Notes under the pieces: model-generated
What the model was told of the DNA's origin: nothing
Databases searched by the model: none
Seen by the model: the letters and a program-made list of their open reading frames with translations, nothing else
Shown here: piece by piece, positions 39,944 to 48,995 of the stretch
Numbering within the stretch: the first letter of the stretch is position 1
Layout: every line of letters starts with the position of its first letter
Assembly: GCF_002215035.1 (NCBI RefSeq)
Contig: NZ_NKFP01000004.1
Span: 1,726-65,725 of the forward strand
DNA length: 64,000 bases
Reading direction: 5' to 3'
Source of the DNA: Leptolyngbya ohadii IS1
Lineage (GTDB): Bacteria > Cyanobacteriota > Cyanobacteriia > Elainellales > Elainellaceae
Made by a program: the position numbers and the translations under genes

Positions 39944-41476
39944 ATGACTGCAACGCTCACCCAATCCACAACACTGTTAGATTTATTCGCTGGTGAAGAT
40001 GACCAGATTGCGCTGATTGCGCCCAGCTATCCCGGTATTACCTATCGTCAGCTCCGTCAGCATGTCGTTGAGCTGGCAGAAACGCTAAATCAGTTTGGCA
40101 TCGGTCGCGGAGACAGAATTGCGATCGCCATGCCCAACGGCGTTGAAATGATTCTGACCTACTTAGCGGCGGCAATGTGCGGCACAGCGGCTCCCCTGAA
40201 TCCGAAATATAAGCCGGAGGAGTTTGCCTTTTACTACGAAGACACCCAGGCGGCTGCGCTGATTACCCTCAATGACGGCATTGAAGCGGCTCTGTCCTCT
40301 GTCACCCCGGACATGACGCTGATTAAAGCCACGGCAAAATCGGATGGAACGCTGAGCTTCGAGAAGACTGGAGGTGCAGACCGATCGCCTAAACCACCCG
40401 AACTAGCCATTCCTGAAGACGTAGCGATGATTCTGCATACGAGCGGAACTACGAGCCGTCCGAAGCGGGTTCCGATTCGCCATCGCAATCTGGCAGCCTC
40501 GGCAAAGAATATTATTGGGACGTACAGCCTAACAGCAGACGATCGCGCCCTGTGCATTATGCCGCTGTTCCATGTGCATGGGATTGTCGCTTCCATGCTT
40601 TCTACCCTGGCGTCGGGCGGAACGGTGATTTGTCCGAATGGCTTCAATGCGATGGAGTTCTGGCGGATTCTGACAGAGTTTAAGCCGACGTGGTATTCGG
40701 CAGTGCCGACGATGCACCAGTTGCTTTTGTCACGAGCAGAGCGGAATAAGGAAGCGATCGCCGCCAGTCCCCTGCGATTTATTCGATCGAGCAGTTCTTC
40801 CCTGCCGCCGATCGTCCTGGAGCGACTGGAGCAGACCTTTAACGCTCCCGTGCTAGAGGCGTACAGTATGACGGAGGCGGCGCATCAGATGACCTCTAAT
40901 CCTATGCCTCCGGCAGCGCACAAGGCGGGCACAGTCGGCTACGGTCACGGCGTAGAAGTCGGCATTATGGACGAAGAAGGCAACCTGCTGGCGCAGGGCG
41001 AGCTGGGCGAAGTCGTCGTCCGGGGCGCAAACGTGGTGGACGGCTACGAGAATAACCCGGAGGCGAACGCGAAGGCATTCACCAACGGCTGGTTCCGCAC
41101 AGGCGATCAGGGCTTCCTCGACCCAGAGGGCTATCTGTCTCTAACCGGACGGATCAAGGAGCTGATCAACCGGGGTGGCGAGAAGATTTCTCCCCTGGAG
41201 GTGGATAACATCCTGCTGCGTCATCCTGCTGTCGCGGAAGCGATCGCCTTTGCCGTGCCTCACAAAATGCTGGGCGAAGATATCCATGCTGCGATCGTCC
41301 TCAAGGAAAATGCCACTACGGACGACAAAGAACTGCGCGACTACTGTGCGGAGCATCTGGCAGAGTTCAAACTTCCCCGACAGTTTCACATTCTGCAAGA
41401 GATTCCTAGAGGCGCAACGGGTAAACTTCAGCGACTCAAAATGGCGGAACTGTTGAATCTGGGGGCAGAGAAGTAG
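39944..41476 (+). CDS. Acyl-CoA synthetase, oxalate-CoA ligase-like (AAE3/Pcs60 type)
   Basis: ANL-superfamily AMP-forming ligase, 510 residues. A3-type loop LHTSGTTSRPKRVPIRH, A5 LEAYSMTEAAHQM, then GWFRTGDQGFLD, GRIKELINRGGEKISPLEV and the catalytic lysine in GATGKLQR. Several stretches (SRPKRVP, LFHVHGI, SAVPTMHQ, IRSSSSSLPP, SNPMPPAAHKAGTVG) strongly recall plant AAE3 and yeast Pcs60 oxalyl-CoA synthetases, from memory of those families. Oxalate or a similar small dicarboxylate is therefore the preferred guess. The next gene follows after two bases. Confidence 0.87.
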   Translation: MTATLTQSTTLLDLFAGEDDQIALIAPSYPGITYRQLRQHVVELAETLNQFGIGRGDRIAIAMPNGVEMILTYLAAAMCGTAAPLNPKYKPEEFAFYYEDTQAAALITLNDGIEAALSSVTPDMTLIKATAKSDGTLSFEKTGGADRSPKPPELAIPEDVAMILHTSGTTSRPKRVPIRHRNLAASAKNIIGTYSLTADDRALCIMPLFHVHGIVASMLSTLASGGTVICPNGFNAMEFWRILTEFKPTWYSAVPTMHQLLLSRAERNKEAIAASPLRFIRSSSSSLPPIVLERLEQTFNAPVLEAYSMTEAAHQMTSNPMPPAAHKAGTVGYGHGVEVGIMDEEGNLLAQGELGEVVVRGANVVDGYENNPEANAKAFTNGWFRTGDQGFLDPEGYLSLTGRIKELINRGGEKISPLEVDNILLRHPAVAEAIAFAVPHKMLGEDIHAAIVLKENATTDDKELRDYCAEHLAEFKLPRQFHILQEIPRGATGKLQRLKMAELLNLGAEK

Positions 41477-41478
41477 CC

Positions 41479-42450
41479 ATGAAAATCTGCATTGTCGGGG
41501 CAGGGGCGATCGGTGGATACATGGGCGCAAAGCTGGCGCTTGCCGGAGAAGAGGTAACGTTAATTGCGCGAGGGGCACACCTGGAAGCGATTAAAACGAA
41601 TGGACTGATTCTGCGATCGCCGGATGGGACAGAAGACGTAGTAAAAGATGTCTTCGCCACCCAGAGCATTGGGGAGGCGGGAAAACAGGATGTGGTCGTC
41701 GTGGCACTGAAAACGCAGAGCGTCCCTGCCGTTGCGCCCGAACTGCCCGCCCTCTATGGTGAAGAAACAATGGTTGTCACCGCTCAAAATGGGATTCCCT
41801 GGTGGTATTTCCGCAAGCTGGGCAAGTATGAGGATTATCGAATTCAGTCCGTTGATCCAGACGGCATTGTGGAGGCAAATATGCCCGCCGATCGCGTCAT
41901 TGGCTGCATTGTCTATCCGGCGGCGGAACTGGCGGCTCCCGGCATTGTGCAGCACCTCAAGGGCGATCGCTTTACGCTGGGCGAACTGGATGGCTCTAAA
42001 AGCGATCGGCTTCAAAAACTCGCGCAGGTCTTCCGGCAGGCGGGCTTAAAGGCTCCTGTGCGAAACCAGATCCGCAATGAGCTATGGGTCAAACTTTGGG
42101 GCAATCTGGCGTTTAATCCCATCAGTGCCCTGACTCGCGCCACGCTGGAGCAGATCTGTCAGTATCCGCTGACCCGTGAGCTAGCTCGAAATATGATGCA
42201 GGAAGCACAGACGATCGCCGAAAAGCTGGGCGTAGAGTTTGGCATTTCTCTGGAGCAGCGGATTCAGGGAGCCGAAGAAGTGGGAGCGCACAAGACCTCC
42301 ATGCTGCAAGACATCGAAGCAGGCAGACCCACCGAAGTCGATGCGATCGTGGGAGCCGTTGCCGAACTGGGACGACTAACTAACACGCCTACGCCGCACA
42401 TTGATGCGATTTACGGCAGCGTTAAGCTCCTGGAAGCCCAGCAGAAGTAG
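41479..42450 (+). CDS. 2-dehydropantoate 2-reductase (PanE/ApbA) family oxidoreductase
   Basis: A 323-residue NAD(P)-dependent reductase. Rossmann start MKICIVGAGAIGGYMGAKLA, VVALKTQSV, TAQNGIPWWYF, VGCIVYPAAE-type loop, and the C-terminal catalytic and structural region NELWVKLWGNLAFNPISALT plus HKTSMLQDIEAGRPTEVD. The family reduces ketopantoate or other 2-oxo acids. Its tight linkage to a CoA ligase (2-base gap) suggests a role in the same pathway rather than, or besides, pantothenate synthesis. Confidence 0.87.
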   Translation: MKICIVGAGAIGGYMGAKLALAGEEVTLIARGAHLEAIKTNGLILRSPDGTEDVVKDVFATQSIGEAGKQDVVVVALKTQSVPAVAPELPALYGEETMVVTAQNGIPWWYFRKLGKYEDYRIQSVDPDGIVEANMPADRVIGCIVYPAAELAAPGIVQHLKGDRFTLGELDGSKSDRLQKLAQVFRQAGLKAPVRNQIRNELWVKLWGNLAFNPISALTRATLEQICQYPLTRELARNMMQEAQTIAEKLGVEFGISLEQRIQGAEEVGAHKTSMLQDIEAGRPTEVDAIVGAVAELGRLTNTPTPHIDAIYGSVKLLEAQQK

Positions 42451-42470
42451 CAGCAGCCCCAAACTTATTT

Positions 42471-43475
42471 TTATTCGATGCTCCTGATTTGAAGCGAGTT
42501 GCTGGATTCATAAAAGATTTCCATCCTCACACTGGGATTCGTCTTCACACTCGCCTGGACGGAACTGGTAAATTTCATTGTGCGATCGAGATTTTGATTG
42601 GTTGTATCGAGGGGCAACCGCGTAATTAGCTCTAGCACCGCTTCATCCTGCTCAACCGTAAATCGATCCGGGGGCAGTTTAGCAGATAGCGCATTGTCAA
42701 TTTGCACTAAACCACTGATCAGCAAAAATCCATCTGTCACATCGTTCAGCATCATCGTTCCCCGAATATTCTGAGGATTGACATCAGGAAAACTTGCCGC
42801 CATGTATTCCGGGTTGACGCTCCAGCTTTCTCCAATTCGCTTAGGAGTTAATGTTCCAAACGCTGCATCATCATCATCTTCATTATTGAGATCCACAATA
42901 TTAGAAAGGCTTTCTGCTAATGATCCTTCAATGACCTTTCCGTTAATGCTGAACACCATAGTCCCGTTTTGGATAGAGGCGATAATCGTGGTTCCTGCAC
43001 TAAAAGGCACAGTTTCGGTGTCGTTTTGATTTGCTGTGGATCGAATCACCCTTAAAGATAAACTCGTCGCCTGCTGTTCAGAATCGATGGTGAGAACCGT
43101 GACCTCTGCAACCAGCTCTAACCCAGATTTATCCACGGTTTCCTCAACGCGATCGCCGTCGATCAATCTAGAAGTTGTGACTGCGCTATCCTGGCTGGAA
43201 AGACGAAAGCGATCACCAATATTAGAAAGGAAAGGTGCGTCCAGGCGAATCTCATAAGCTTGAGCTGCGGGACTTTGAACCAGAAGTACATCCGATTTTC
43301 CGTGCCCCTGGTTCATAGAATGCTCTATGGCAAAAGTGGAATCCTTCATCATGATTCCGGGCTTGGGCGCTGCATCTGCCTTCTGAGTCTGAATGAGCAT
43401 GAACGGTGAAAAAGCAGTGGCTGCTAGCGGCAGGATCAATGTGGAAGTAAGGACATGAGAGAGCCGAGGCAACAT
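42471..43475 (-). CDS. Exported protein of unknown function
   Basis: 334 residues. The N terminus MLPRLSHVLTSTLILPLAAT followed by an AFSPF...ADAAP region is a signal peptide. The rest is rich in beta-strand patterns (alternating hydrophobics, Ser/Thr/Asn), with an acidic NNEDDDDAAFG loop near the centre, and I recognise no domain. ATG at 43475 has GGAG six bases upstream. Upstream lies a duplicated 13-bp sequence. It sits between convergent panE-like and upstream photoreceptor genes. Confidence 0.7.
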   Translation of the reverse strand: MLPRLSHVLTSTLILPLAATAFSPFMLIQTQKADAAPKPGIMMKDSTFAIEHSMNQGHGKSDVLLVQSPAAQAYEIRLDAPFLSNIGDRFRLSSQDSAVTTSRLIDGDRVEETVDKSGLELVAEVTVLTIDSEQQATSLSLRVIRSTANQNDTETVPFSAGTTIIASIQNGTMVFSINGKVIEGSLAESLSNIVDLNNEDDDDAAFGTLTPKRIGESWSVNPEYMAASFPDVNPQNIRGTMMLNDVTDGFLLISGLVQIDNALSAKLPPDRFTVEQDEAVLELITRLPLDTTNQNLDRTMKFTSSVQASVKTNPSVRMEIFYESSNSLQIRSIE

Positions 43476-43495
43476 AGAAGACTCCACCGAATTTG

Positions 43496-43522
43496 CTAAA
43501 CAGCATTTACTAAACAGCATTT
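43496..43522. repeat. Direct repeat CTAAACAGCATTT x2
   Basis: Two perfect 13-bp copies at 43496-43508 and 43510-43522, one base apart, immediately upstream of the ribosome site of the exported-protein gene. Confidence 0.85.
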
Positions 43523-43558
43523 TCAATTCGCACAAAAGATTACCGCTCAATTTATAGC

Positions 43559-46500
43559 CTACTTGCCTTCCAGATTTCTGCGCTCCAATGCCTGAAGCAC
43601 TAATTCCAGCGTTCGGACATGGTGACAGACCTTACGGCATTCGGCAAATGGATCGGTCGGTGCGGGAGTTATGGCAGGTAGCTCAGCGGTGGAGTCGGGG
43701 TCTGTGGGAGCATTTGCAGAAGGGCGATCGCACAGTAGTGAGCGGGGTGGATTCAGGACAAAATCCATGACCTGATCGGCGGGGAGCGGTTTGCTGAATA
43801 AATAGCCCTGTGCCACATCACAACCCAGGACTCGGAGGAATTCGAGTTGTTCTGCCGTTTCTACACCTTCCGCCACAATCTTCAGCTTCAATCCCTGCCC
43901 CAGGGCAATGACCGCTCTGGCGATCGCCGCATCACTTGGATCGGTGGTGAGATCCTGCACAAAAGACCTGTCGATTTTTAGGGTATGCAGCGGCAGATGC
44001 TTGATGCAATTGAGCGAAGAATAGCCCGTGCCAAAATCATCCATTGCAATTTGAATCCCCATATCCCGCAGCTCCTTCAGAACGGAGATGGTAAAGGTGA
44101 CATTCTGCATTGCCATACTTTCGGTGATTTCCAGTTCCAGATATTGCGGCTCCACCTGGGTTTCCTGAAGGATTTGCACGATCGTCTGCACCAGGCTGTG
44201 CTGAAACTGATCGGCAGACAGGTTGACCGCAATCCGAATGGGGGGCAGTCCAGCATCACGCCAAATCCGATGCTGCCGACAGGCGGTTTCCATCACCCAC
44301 TTGCCGATCGCCCCAATTAAGCCCGTCTCCTCCGCCAGGGGAATAAACTGATCGGGCGGCACCAGTCCAAGCTGGGGATGTTGCCAGCGAATCAGCGCCT
44401 CCATGCTGGTGATTTCCCCGGTCTGGATATCAATCTGGGGCTGGTAGTACAGCAAAAACTCGTCTTTGGCGATCGCTCTGTGCTGAGGTACGTCGCGTAG
44501 CAGTAAGCCGATCGCCTTTCGCAGATCCGTTTCCAGTCCCAGACGTTCCCGTGCCTGGGTGTTCATTTCCGGACAGTAAAGCTGATAGTTATTGCGCCCC
44601 TGCTGCTTGGCGCGGTACATAGCAGTATCGGCATTTTTGAGCAGCGTATCCACATCTTCACCGTCGTAGGGAAACAGCGCAATTCCCAGACTGGCAGAGA
44701 CATAGAGTTCCTGATCCTCCAGATTAAAGGGCGCACTCAGAGCATCCAGAATCCGCTGAGCCAGCTTATTCATATCCTCCAGCGAACCTAAGTGAGGAAA
44801 CAGCAGCGTAAATTCGTCCCCACCCCAGCGGGAAATTGTGTCGCACTGACGCACACAGGACTGCAATCGTTCCGTCACCTGCTGAAGGAGCTGATCCCCC
44901 GCCGCGTGTCCCAGGGTATCGTTCACCGTCTTGAAGCGATCGAGATCCAGAAATGTCACTGCAAGGGTTTCCCCCTGCTGGCGTGCCGTGACCAGTGCCA
45001 GGGAAAGCTGCTCATCAAACAACAGCCGATTCGGAAGTCGAGTCAGGCGATCGTGGGACGCTTCGTGGCGCAGCAAGCCTTCAACCCATTTCTGCATCGT
45101 TGCCATATAGAGATGAATGCCGATCGTCTGAGCGAGCTGCACGATCTCTGGCTGCCATGCCGAACTCTGATCGGTCTTGAGTTCGCACCATGCTTCAAAG
45201 GATAAACGGGGAAGCTGATTGCGACGATCCTTACAGTGTTTCCCCGCCCACAGAATTTCCGTATCGTAACCATTGCGAAAAACAGTTAGCCAGCCAATCC
45301 GCTGATGATGATTTTCCAGGGAAATAACCAGCACAGAGCGAATGGGCGTTGATTCAAAGGCAGCCGCAAGGGACTGAAACTGCGGATTCTCAAACAGATC
45401 GGTGAAGATATGGGCAGACAACAATCCTTCCTGTTCGATCAAATCCTTCTGCCCAAGATGATGACCCGCAGCATCAACTTTTTTGCTTCTAAAGCTGTCA
45501 CCAAAATCTTTAGTAAATTTATCGCCAAAGCTGTCACCAAATTTATTGCCAAACTCGTCTGGAAAACAGCTATCGCTCTTGTCGCCCTTTTTCTTTCTTT
45601 TTCTCAGCCTGCGGCTTTCCCGTGCTGTTTTTTCAATCGCAGCTTTTTCCACGGGCGGTTGCGTAATCGACAGAGACATGGGCAGTTGTCCTGCCTGCTC
45701 CCACGTTGCCCCGATCGATTGAGGCACGATCGGTTCTCCCCCCCCAGAATGCTGATAACCAAACAATTGCTGCCAGCCGGAACTCTCCTCAATGAAGGGG
45801 TCAGTTGGCTGTTCTCCTATGATGTAACGCTGGGCAGGCGTGCTTCCTGGATCTGCCACCAGATAAAGCCGTCCACCAGACCCTTCCAGCGCTCTGACCG
45901 TTTCTTCTAGAACCAGCTGCCGAATCCTGCTCTGATTGAGGGGACAGTGCAGCAAACTGCTAATGCGGTTCAGGGTAGATTCGCGGGATGCCTGCTGCTG
46001 AACGCGCTGGAGCAGCGTGGATTGGGCAATGGCGATCGAGAGCTGGTCAATCAAGAGCTGTACAATTTCCAGTTCCCGCTGGGAAAAGTGATGCGGCGTC
46101 GCGTTATGGACAGCAACCAGCCCCCAGAGCTGATTTTGATGCAGAATTGGCATCACCAAGGACGCCAAAACACCCATTGTCAGCAAATACTGAATATGGC
46201 AGGGATCAACCGGAGCATAGCGCAGATCGGCAGCTGGAAGCGGAATTCCTGTTTCTCCACAGTCTAGGGCTGCCAGCATTTTGCGCTGAGCCACCACATC
46301 CACAATTACCCGCTGGCGCGTTTTGAGGAACAGTTCACGGGCTTCGGGCGGAATATCCCCCGCTGGAAATCGCAGTCCCAGCAGGGAAGGCAACCGTTTT
46401 TCTGCGATCGATTCTGCCACCACAACGCCGCTGCCATCTGCATCAAAGCGATAGACCTTAACGCGATCGACCTTCAGAAAGCTCCCTAGCTCCTGGACAG

Positions 46501-46594
46501 CCGTGGTCAAAATTTCTTCTAGCTTGAGCGACTGACGAATCCGACTTGTAATGGAATGCAATAAATGCTCTTGATCCGAACCAATTTCAGACAT
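43559..46594 (-). CDS. Bilin-type GAF photoreceptor-like diguanylate cyclase/phosphodiesterase (GAF-GAF-GGDEF-EAL)
   Basis: 1011 residues. GAF1 (about 10-195) has phytochrome-type features: RFPAGDIPPEARELF (the DIP motif) and PCHIQYLLTMGVLASL, where Cys132-His133 align with the bilin-attaching Cys-His of cyanobacterial phytochromes. No PAS or PHY domain flanks it. GAF2 (about 205-500) contains a long Lys/Asp/Phe-rich insertion. GGDEF (about 515-675) is intact (GGDEF 591-595) with an RxxD inhibitory site RQCD (582-585). EAL (about 705-960) has EAL, the metal-binding residues and DDFGTGYSSL. It could make or degrade c-di-GMP in response to light or another signal. Confidence 0.92.
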   Translation of the reverse strand: MSEIGSDQEHLLHSITSRIRQSLKLEEILTTAVQELGSFLKVDRVKVYRFDADGSGVVVAESIAEKRLPSLLGLRFPAGDIPPEARELFLKTRQRVIVDVVAQRKMLAALDCGETGIPLPAADLRYAPVDPCHIQYLLTMGVLASLVMPILHQNQLWGLVAVHNATPHHFSQRELEIVQLLIDQLSIAIAQSTLLQRVQQQASRESTLNRISSLLHCPLNQSRIRQLVLEETVRALEGSGGRLYLVADPGSTPAQRYIIGEQPTDPFIEESSGWQQLFGYQHSGGGEPIVPQSIGATWEQAGQLPMSLSITQPPVEKAAIEKTARESRRLRKRKKKGDKSDSCFPDEFGNKFGDSFGDKFTKDFGDSFRSKKVDAAGHHLGQKDLIEQEGLLSAHIFTDLFENPQFQSLAAAFESTPIRSVLVISLENHHQRIGWLTVFRNGYDTEILWAGKHCKDRRNQLPRLSFEAWCELKTDQSSAWQPEIVQLAQTIGIHLYMATMQKWVEGLLRHEASHDRLTRLPNRLLFDEQLSLALVTARQQGETLAVTFLDLDRFKTVNDTLGHAAGDQLLQQVTERLQSCVRQCDTISRWGGDEFTLLFPHLGSLEDMNKLAQRILDALSAPFNLEDQELYVSASLGIALFPYDGEDVDTLLKNADTAMYRAKQQGRNNYQLYCPEMNTQARERLGLETDLRKAIGLLLRDVPQHRAIAKDEFLLYYQPQIDIQTGEITSMEALIRWQHPQLGLVPPDQFIPLAEETGLIGAIGKWVMETACRQHRIWRDAGLPPIRIAVNLSADQFQHSLVQTIVQILQETQVEPQYLELEITESMAMQNVTFTISVLKELRDMGIQIAMDDFGTGYSSLNCIKHLPLHTLKIDRSFVQDLTTDPSDAAIARAVIALGQGLKLKIVAEGVETAEQLEFLRVLGCDVAQGYLFSKPLPADQVMDFVLNPPRSLLCDRPSANAPTDPDSTAELPAITPAPTDPFAECRKVCHHVRTLELVLQALERRNLEGK
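45491..45541. repeat. Internal coding repeat in the GAF-GGDEF-EAL gene
   Basis: AAAGCTGTCACCAAA occurs at 45491-45505 and 45527-45541, with TTTATCGCCAAA/TTTATTGCCAAA variants around it. On the coding strand it encodes FGNKFGDSFGDKFTKDFGDS-type residues inside GAF2. Confidence 0.8.
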
Positions 46595-47059
46595 GATCCC
46601 CGTTTACCTGAGACAATGCGTTCCGACACCGACACTTTTAGAATGGGGCGTTGTCTCAGAATTATAAGCATCGAGATATTAAAAATTTATATTTACAGAA
46701 AAAGAATAGTTGTACTTGGGATATCAAATATTTCTCTGCACAAACTTACGCCTGGCTCTATCAATCTTGCAGGAGATGAAGGGATGTTCTGCTTGCTCAA
46801 CCCCCTTAAAGTGAGATATCAAAGGCTTTTCCCGATGTTACGGGCACTAATCTTAAGTCCTGCTATCAGTTGCGAACCAGCTCAGGAAGGGGCTTTGTCT
46901 TCCCTGTGAATAGACCTGTTTGCAGACCTATTGGCATCAAGCTGCCTCCGCAGCCGTCTGAATACAAGCTAGTTTGCTTAACCATTTCTTGACAAAACTT
47001 AAAACTCGTTAAGATAAGAAGAATAGAACACCACCCCATTAATTACCCCACTCAGTCCT
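46595..47059. other. Divergent region between photoreceptor and cryptochrome genes
   Basis: 465 bases. On the cry side TTGACA (46989-46994) with GATAAG (47013-47018) 18 bases on is a candidate promoter. The region 46660-46760 is AT-rich. A plus-strand frame at 46565-46909 overlaps the photoreceptor start and is not called. Confidence 0.4.
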
Positions 47060-48649
47060 GTGCCTTCCTCCCCGATCATCCTCTGGTATCGCAACGACCT
47101 GCGCCTGCACGACCATGAACCGCTGCATCGTGCATTAGAGCTATCTCGCGCATTAAAACAGTCAGGCAAAAACGGTGTGTCGTCCATTATTCCGGTGTAC
47201 TGCTTTGACCCCCGGCAGTTTGGCAAAACGTCCTACGGATTTCCTAAGACGGGTGCCTTTCGCACGCAGTTTTTGCTGGAAAGTCTGGCGGATCTGCGAA
47301 ATTCTCTCAGGTCGATCGGCTCCGATCTGATCCTTCGCATGGGCACACCGGAAACCGTGCTGCCAGAAATCGTGCAGACCACAGGCGCAACGGCAATTTA
47401 CTGTTCAAAAGAAGTCACTGCTGAGGAAGTCGCTGTCGAACGGGCAGTTGAACGGGCAGTCCAACCCTTTAACGTCAACCTGCAATCCTACTGGGGTGTA
47501 TCGCTCTACCACCCGGACGATCTGCCGTTTGAAATTTCCCGCATACCGGAGCTATTTACTAATTTCCGCAAGGAAGTTGAGCGAGAGGCAACGGTCATTC
47601 CGCCCTTTCCCAAACCCCAATCCCTGCCTCCCCTGCCTGCCATTGACCCCGGCAATCTTCCCCACCTCAGCGATCTAGGCTTAGAGGAACCGATTCCAGA
47701 CGATCGGGCGGTGCTGCAATTTAAGGGCGGCGAAACCGAAGCTCTGGCACGGCTGCATCACTACTTCTGGCTGAATGACCACCTGAAGGTCTACAAAGAA
47801 ACGCGCAACGGAATGCTGGGAGCAGACTATTCCACCAAGTTCTCTCCCTGGCTGGCAAACGGCTGTCTCTCGCCCCGCTATGTCTACGAGCAGGTGCAGA
47901 ACTACGAATCACAGCGGTTTAAAAACGATTCCACCTACTGGCTCATTTTTGAACTGCTCTGGCGCGACTATTTCCGCTTTATCTGTGCCAAACACGGCAA
48001 CAAGGTTTTCTTTGCCTCCGGGCTGCAAGGGGTAGAGATTCCCTGGAAAGAGGACTGGCAGCGGTTTGACCTCTGGCGCGAAGGCATGACCGGATACCCG
48101 CTAGTGGATGCCAATATGCGCGAACTGGCAGCAACGGGATTTATCTCCAATCGCGGCAGACAGAATGTGGCAAGCTTCCTCACCAAGAATCTGGGCATTC
48201 ACTGGATCATGGGCGCGGAGTGGTTTGAATCCCTGCTGCTTGACTATGACGTTTGCAGCAATTGGGGCAACTGGAACTACACCGCAGGCGTGGGCAACGA
48301 TGCACGCGGATTTCGCTTCTTCAACATCACCAAGCAGGCAAAAGACTACGACCCCCAGGGCGAATACGTAAAACACTGGCTGCCCGAACTGGCAGACCTG
48401 CCCACCAGCAAAGTCCACGAACCCTGGAAGCTGTTACCCGTGGAGCAGCAGCGATTTAACGTGCGGTTAGGCGTGGATTACCCCAATCCGATCGTGGATT
48501 TGTTTAAGTCCGCCGAGGAAAACGAGCGAATTTACAATCAGGCAATGGGACAACCCACCTTCGATCGCAAATCGGGCGATCGCAAATCGGATAAATCATC
48601 TCGCAACAGCCGCTCTACGCAGCGACCCCAATCTGCCCGCAGGCGGTAA
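47060..48649 (+). CDS. DASH-family cryptochrome
   Basis: A 529-residue flavoprotein with a photolyase domain (ILWYRNDLRLHDHEPL start) and FAD-binding domain (WRDYFRFICAKHGNKVF, TGYPLVDANMRELAATGFISNRGRQNVASFL, EWFESLLLDYDVCSNWGNW). These blocks are typical of cry-DASH, which repairs cyclobutane dimers in single-stranded DNA and may signal light. The start is GTG at 47060. The C terminus is a short Arg/Ser-rich tail with HIP1-related coding repeats (DRKSGDRKSDKS). Confidence 0.94.
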   Translation: MPSSPIILWYRNDLRLHDHEPLHRALELSRALKQSGKNGVSSIIPVYCFDPRQFGKTSYGFPKTGAFRTQFLLESLADLRNSLRSIGSDLILRMGTPETVLPEIVQTTGATAIYCSKEVTAEEVAVERAVERAVQPFNVNLQSYWGVSLYHPDDLPFEISRIPELFTNFRKEVEREATVIPPFPKPQSLPPLPAIDPGNLPHLSDLGLEEPIPDDRAVLQFKGGETEALARLHHYFWLNDHLKVYKETRNGMLGADYSTKFSPWLANGCLSPRYVYEQVQNYESQRFKNDSTYWLIFELLWRDYFRFICAKHGNKVFFASGLQGVEIPWKEDWQRFDLWREGMTGYPLVDANMRELAATGFISNRGRQNVASFLTKNLGIHWIMGAEWFESLLLDYDVCSNWGNWNYTAGVGNDARGFRFFNITKQAKDYDPQGEYVKHWLPELADLPTSKVHEPWKLLPVEQQRFNVRLGVDYPNPIVDLFKSAEENERIYNQAMGQPTFDRKSGDRKSDKSSRNSRSTQRPQSARRR

Positions 48650-48995
48650 TTAGCTCTGCTCTCTCCGCTGCCACTCCATAAACTCCGCCGCCACCCTATA
48701 AATACACGCTGATCAATATAAATGTGAGTGTCCCCCGCTCTTAGCAGGCTTAAAATAATTCCGCAGTTCTCCAGTAAGACTGATTATTTGACCCATAATT
48801 TAGGGTGCAATTGAGTCAGGGTGCAATCAGTTCAAGGTGCAATTGAGTCAGGGTGCGATCGAATTGGCTCAACCCGCTTTGATTTCAGCAGAAGGGGAAA
48901 CCCTCAAGCCGTTCAGCGGCAGTCGAGCAATTGTAATTTCGTTCCCTGTTGCTTAACCGTTCCCCAATTACGCCTCGTTGCATTCCTTTCAGTCT
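48650..48995. other. Intergenic region with a 32-bp repeat
   Basis: 346 bases. The only notable content is the direct repeat at 48804-48860. The frame of the following gene is open from a TTG at 48978, but the first ATG is at 48996. Confidence 0.45.
48804..48860. repeat. Direct repeat, 25 of a 32-bp period
   Basis: GGTGCAATTGAGTCAGGGTG then CAATC at 48804-48828 recurs at 48836-48860 with a single change (CGATC). The change creates a HIP1-type core CGATCG. Confidence 0.85.

Noticed and set aside
46565-46909. 114-codon plus-strand frame
   Set aside because: It overlaps the start of the GAF-GGDEF-EAL gene in the opposite direction and continues into AT-rich promoter DNA, with no ribosome site.
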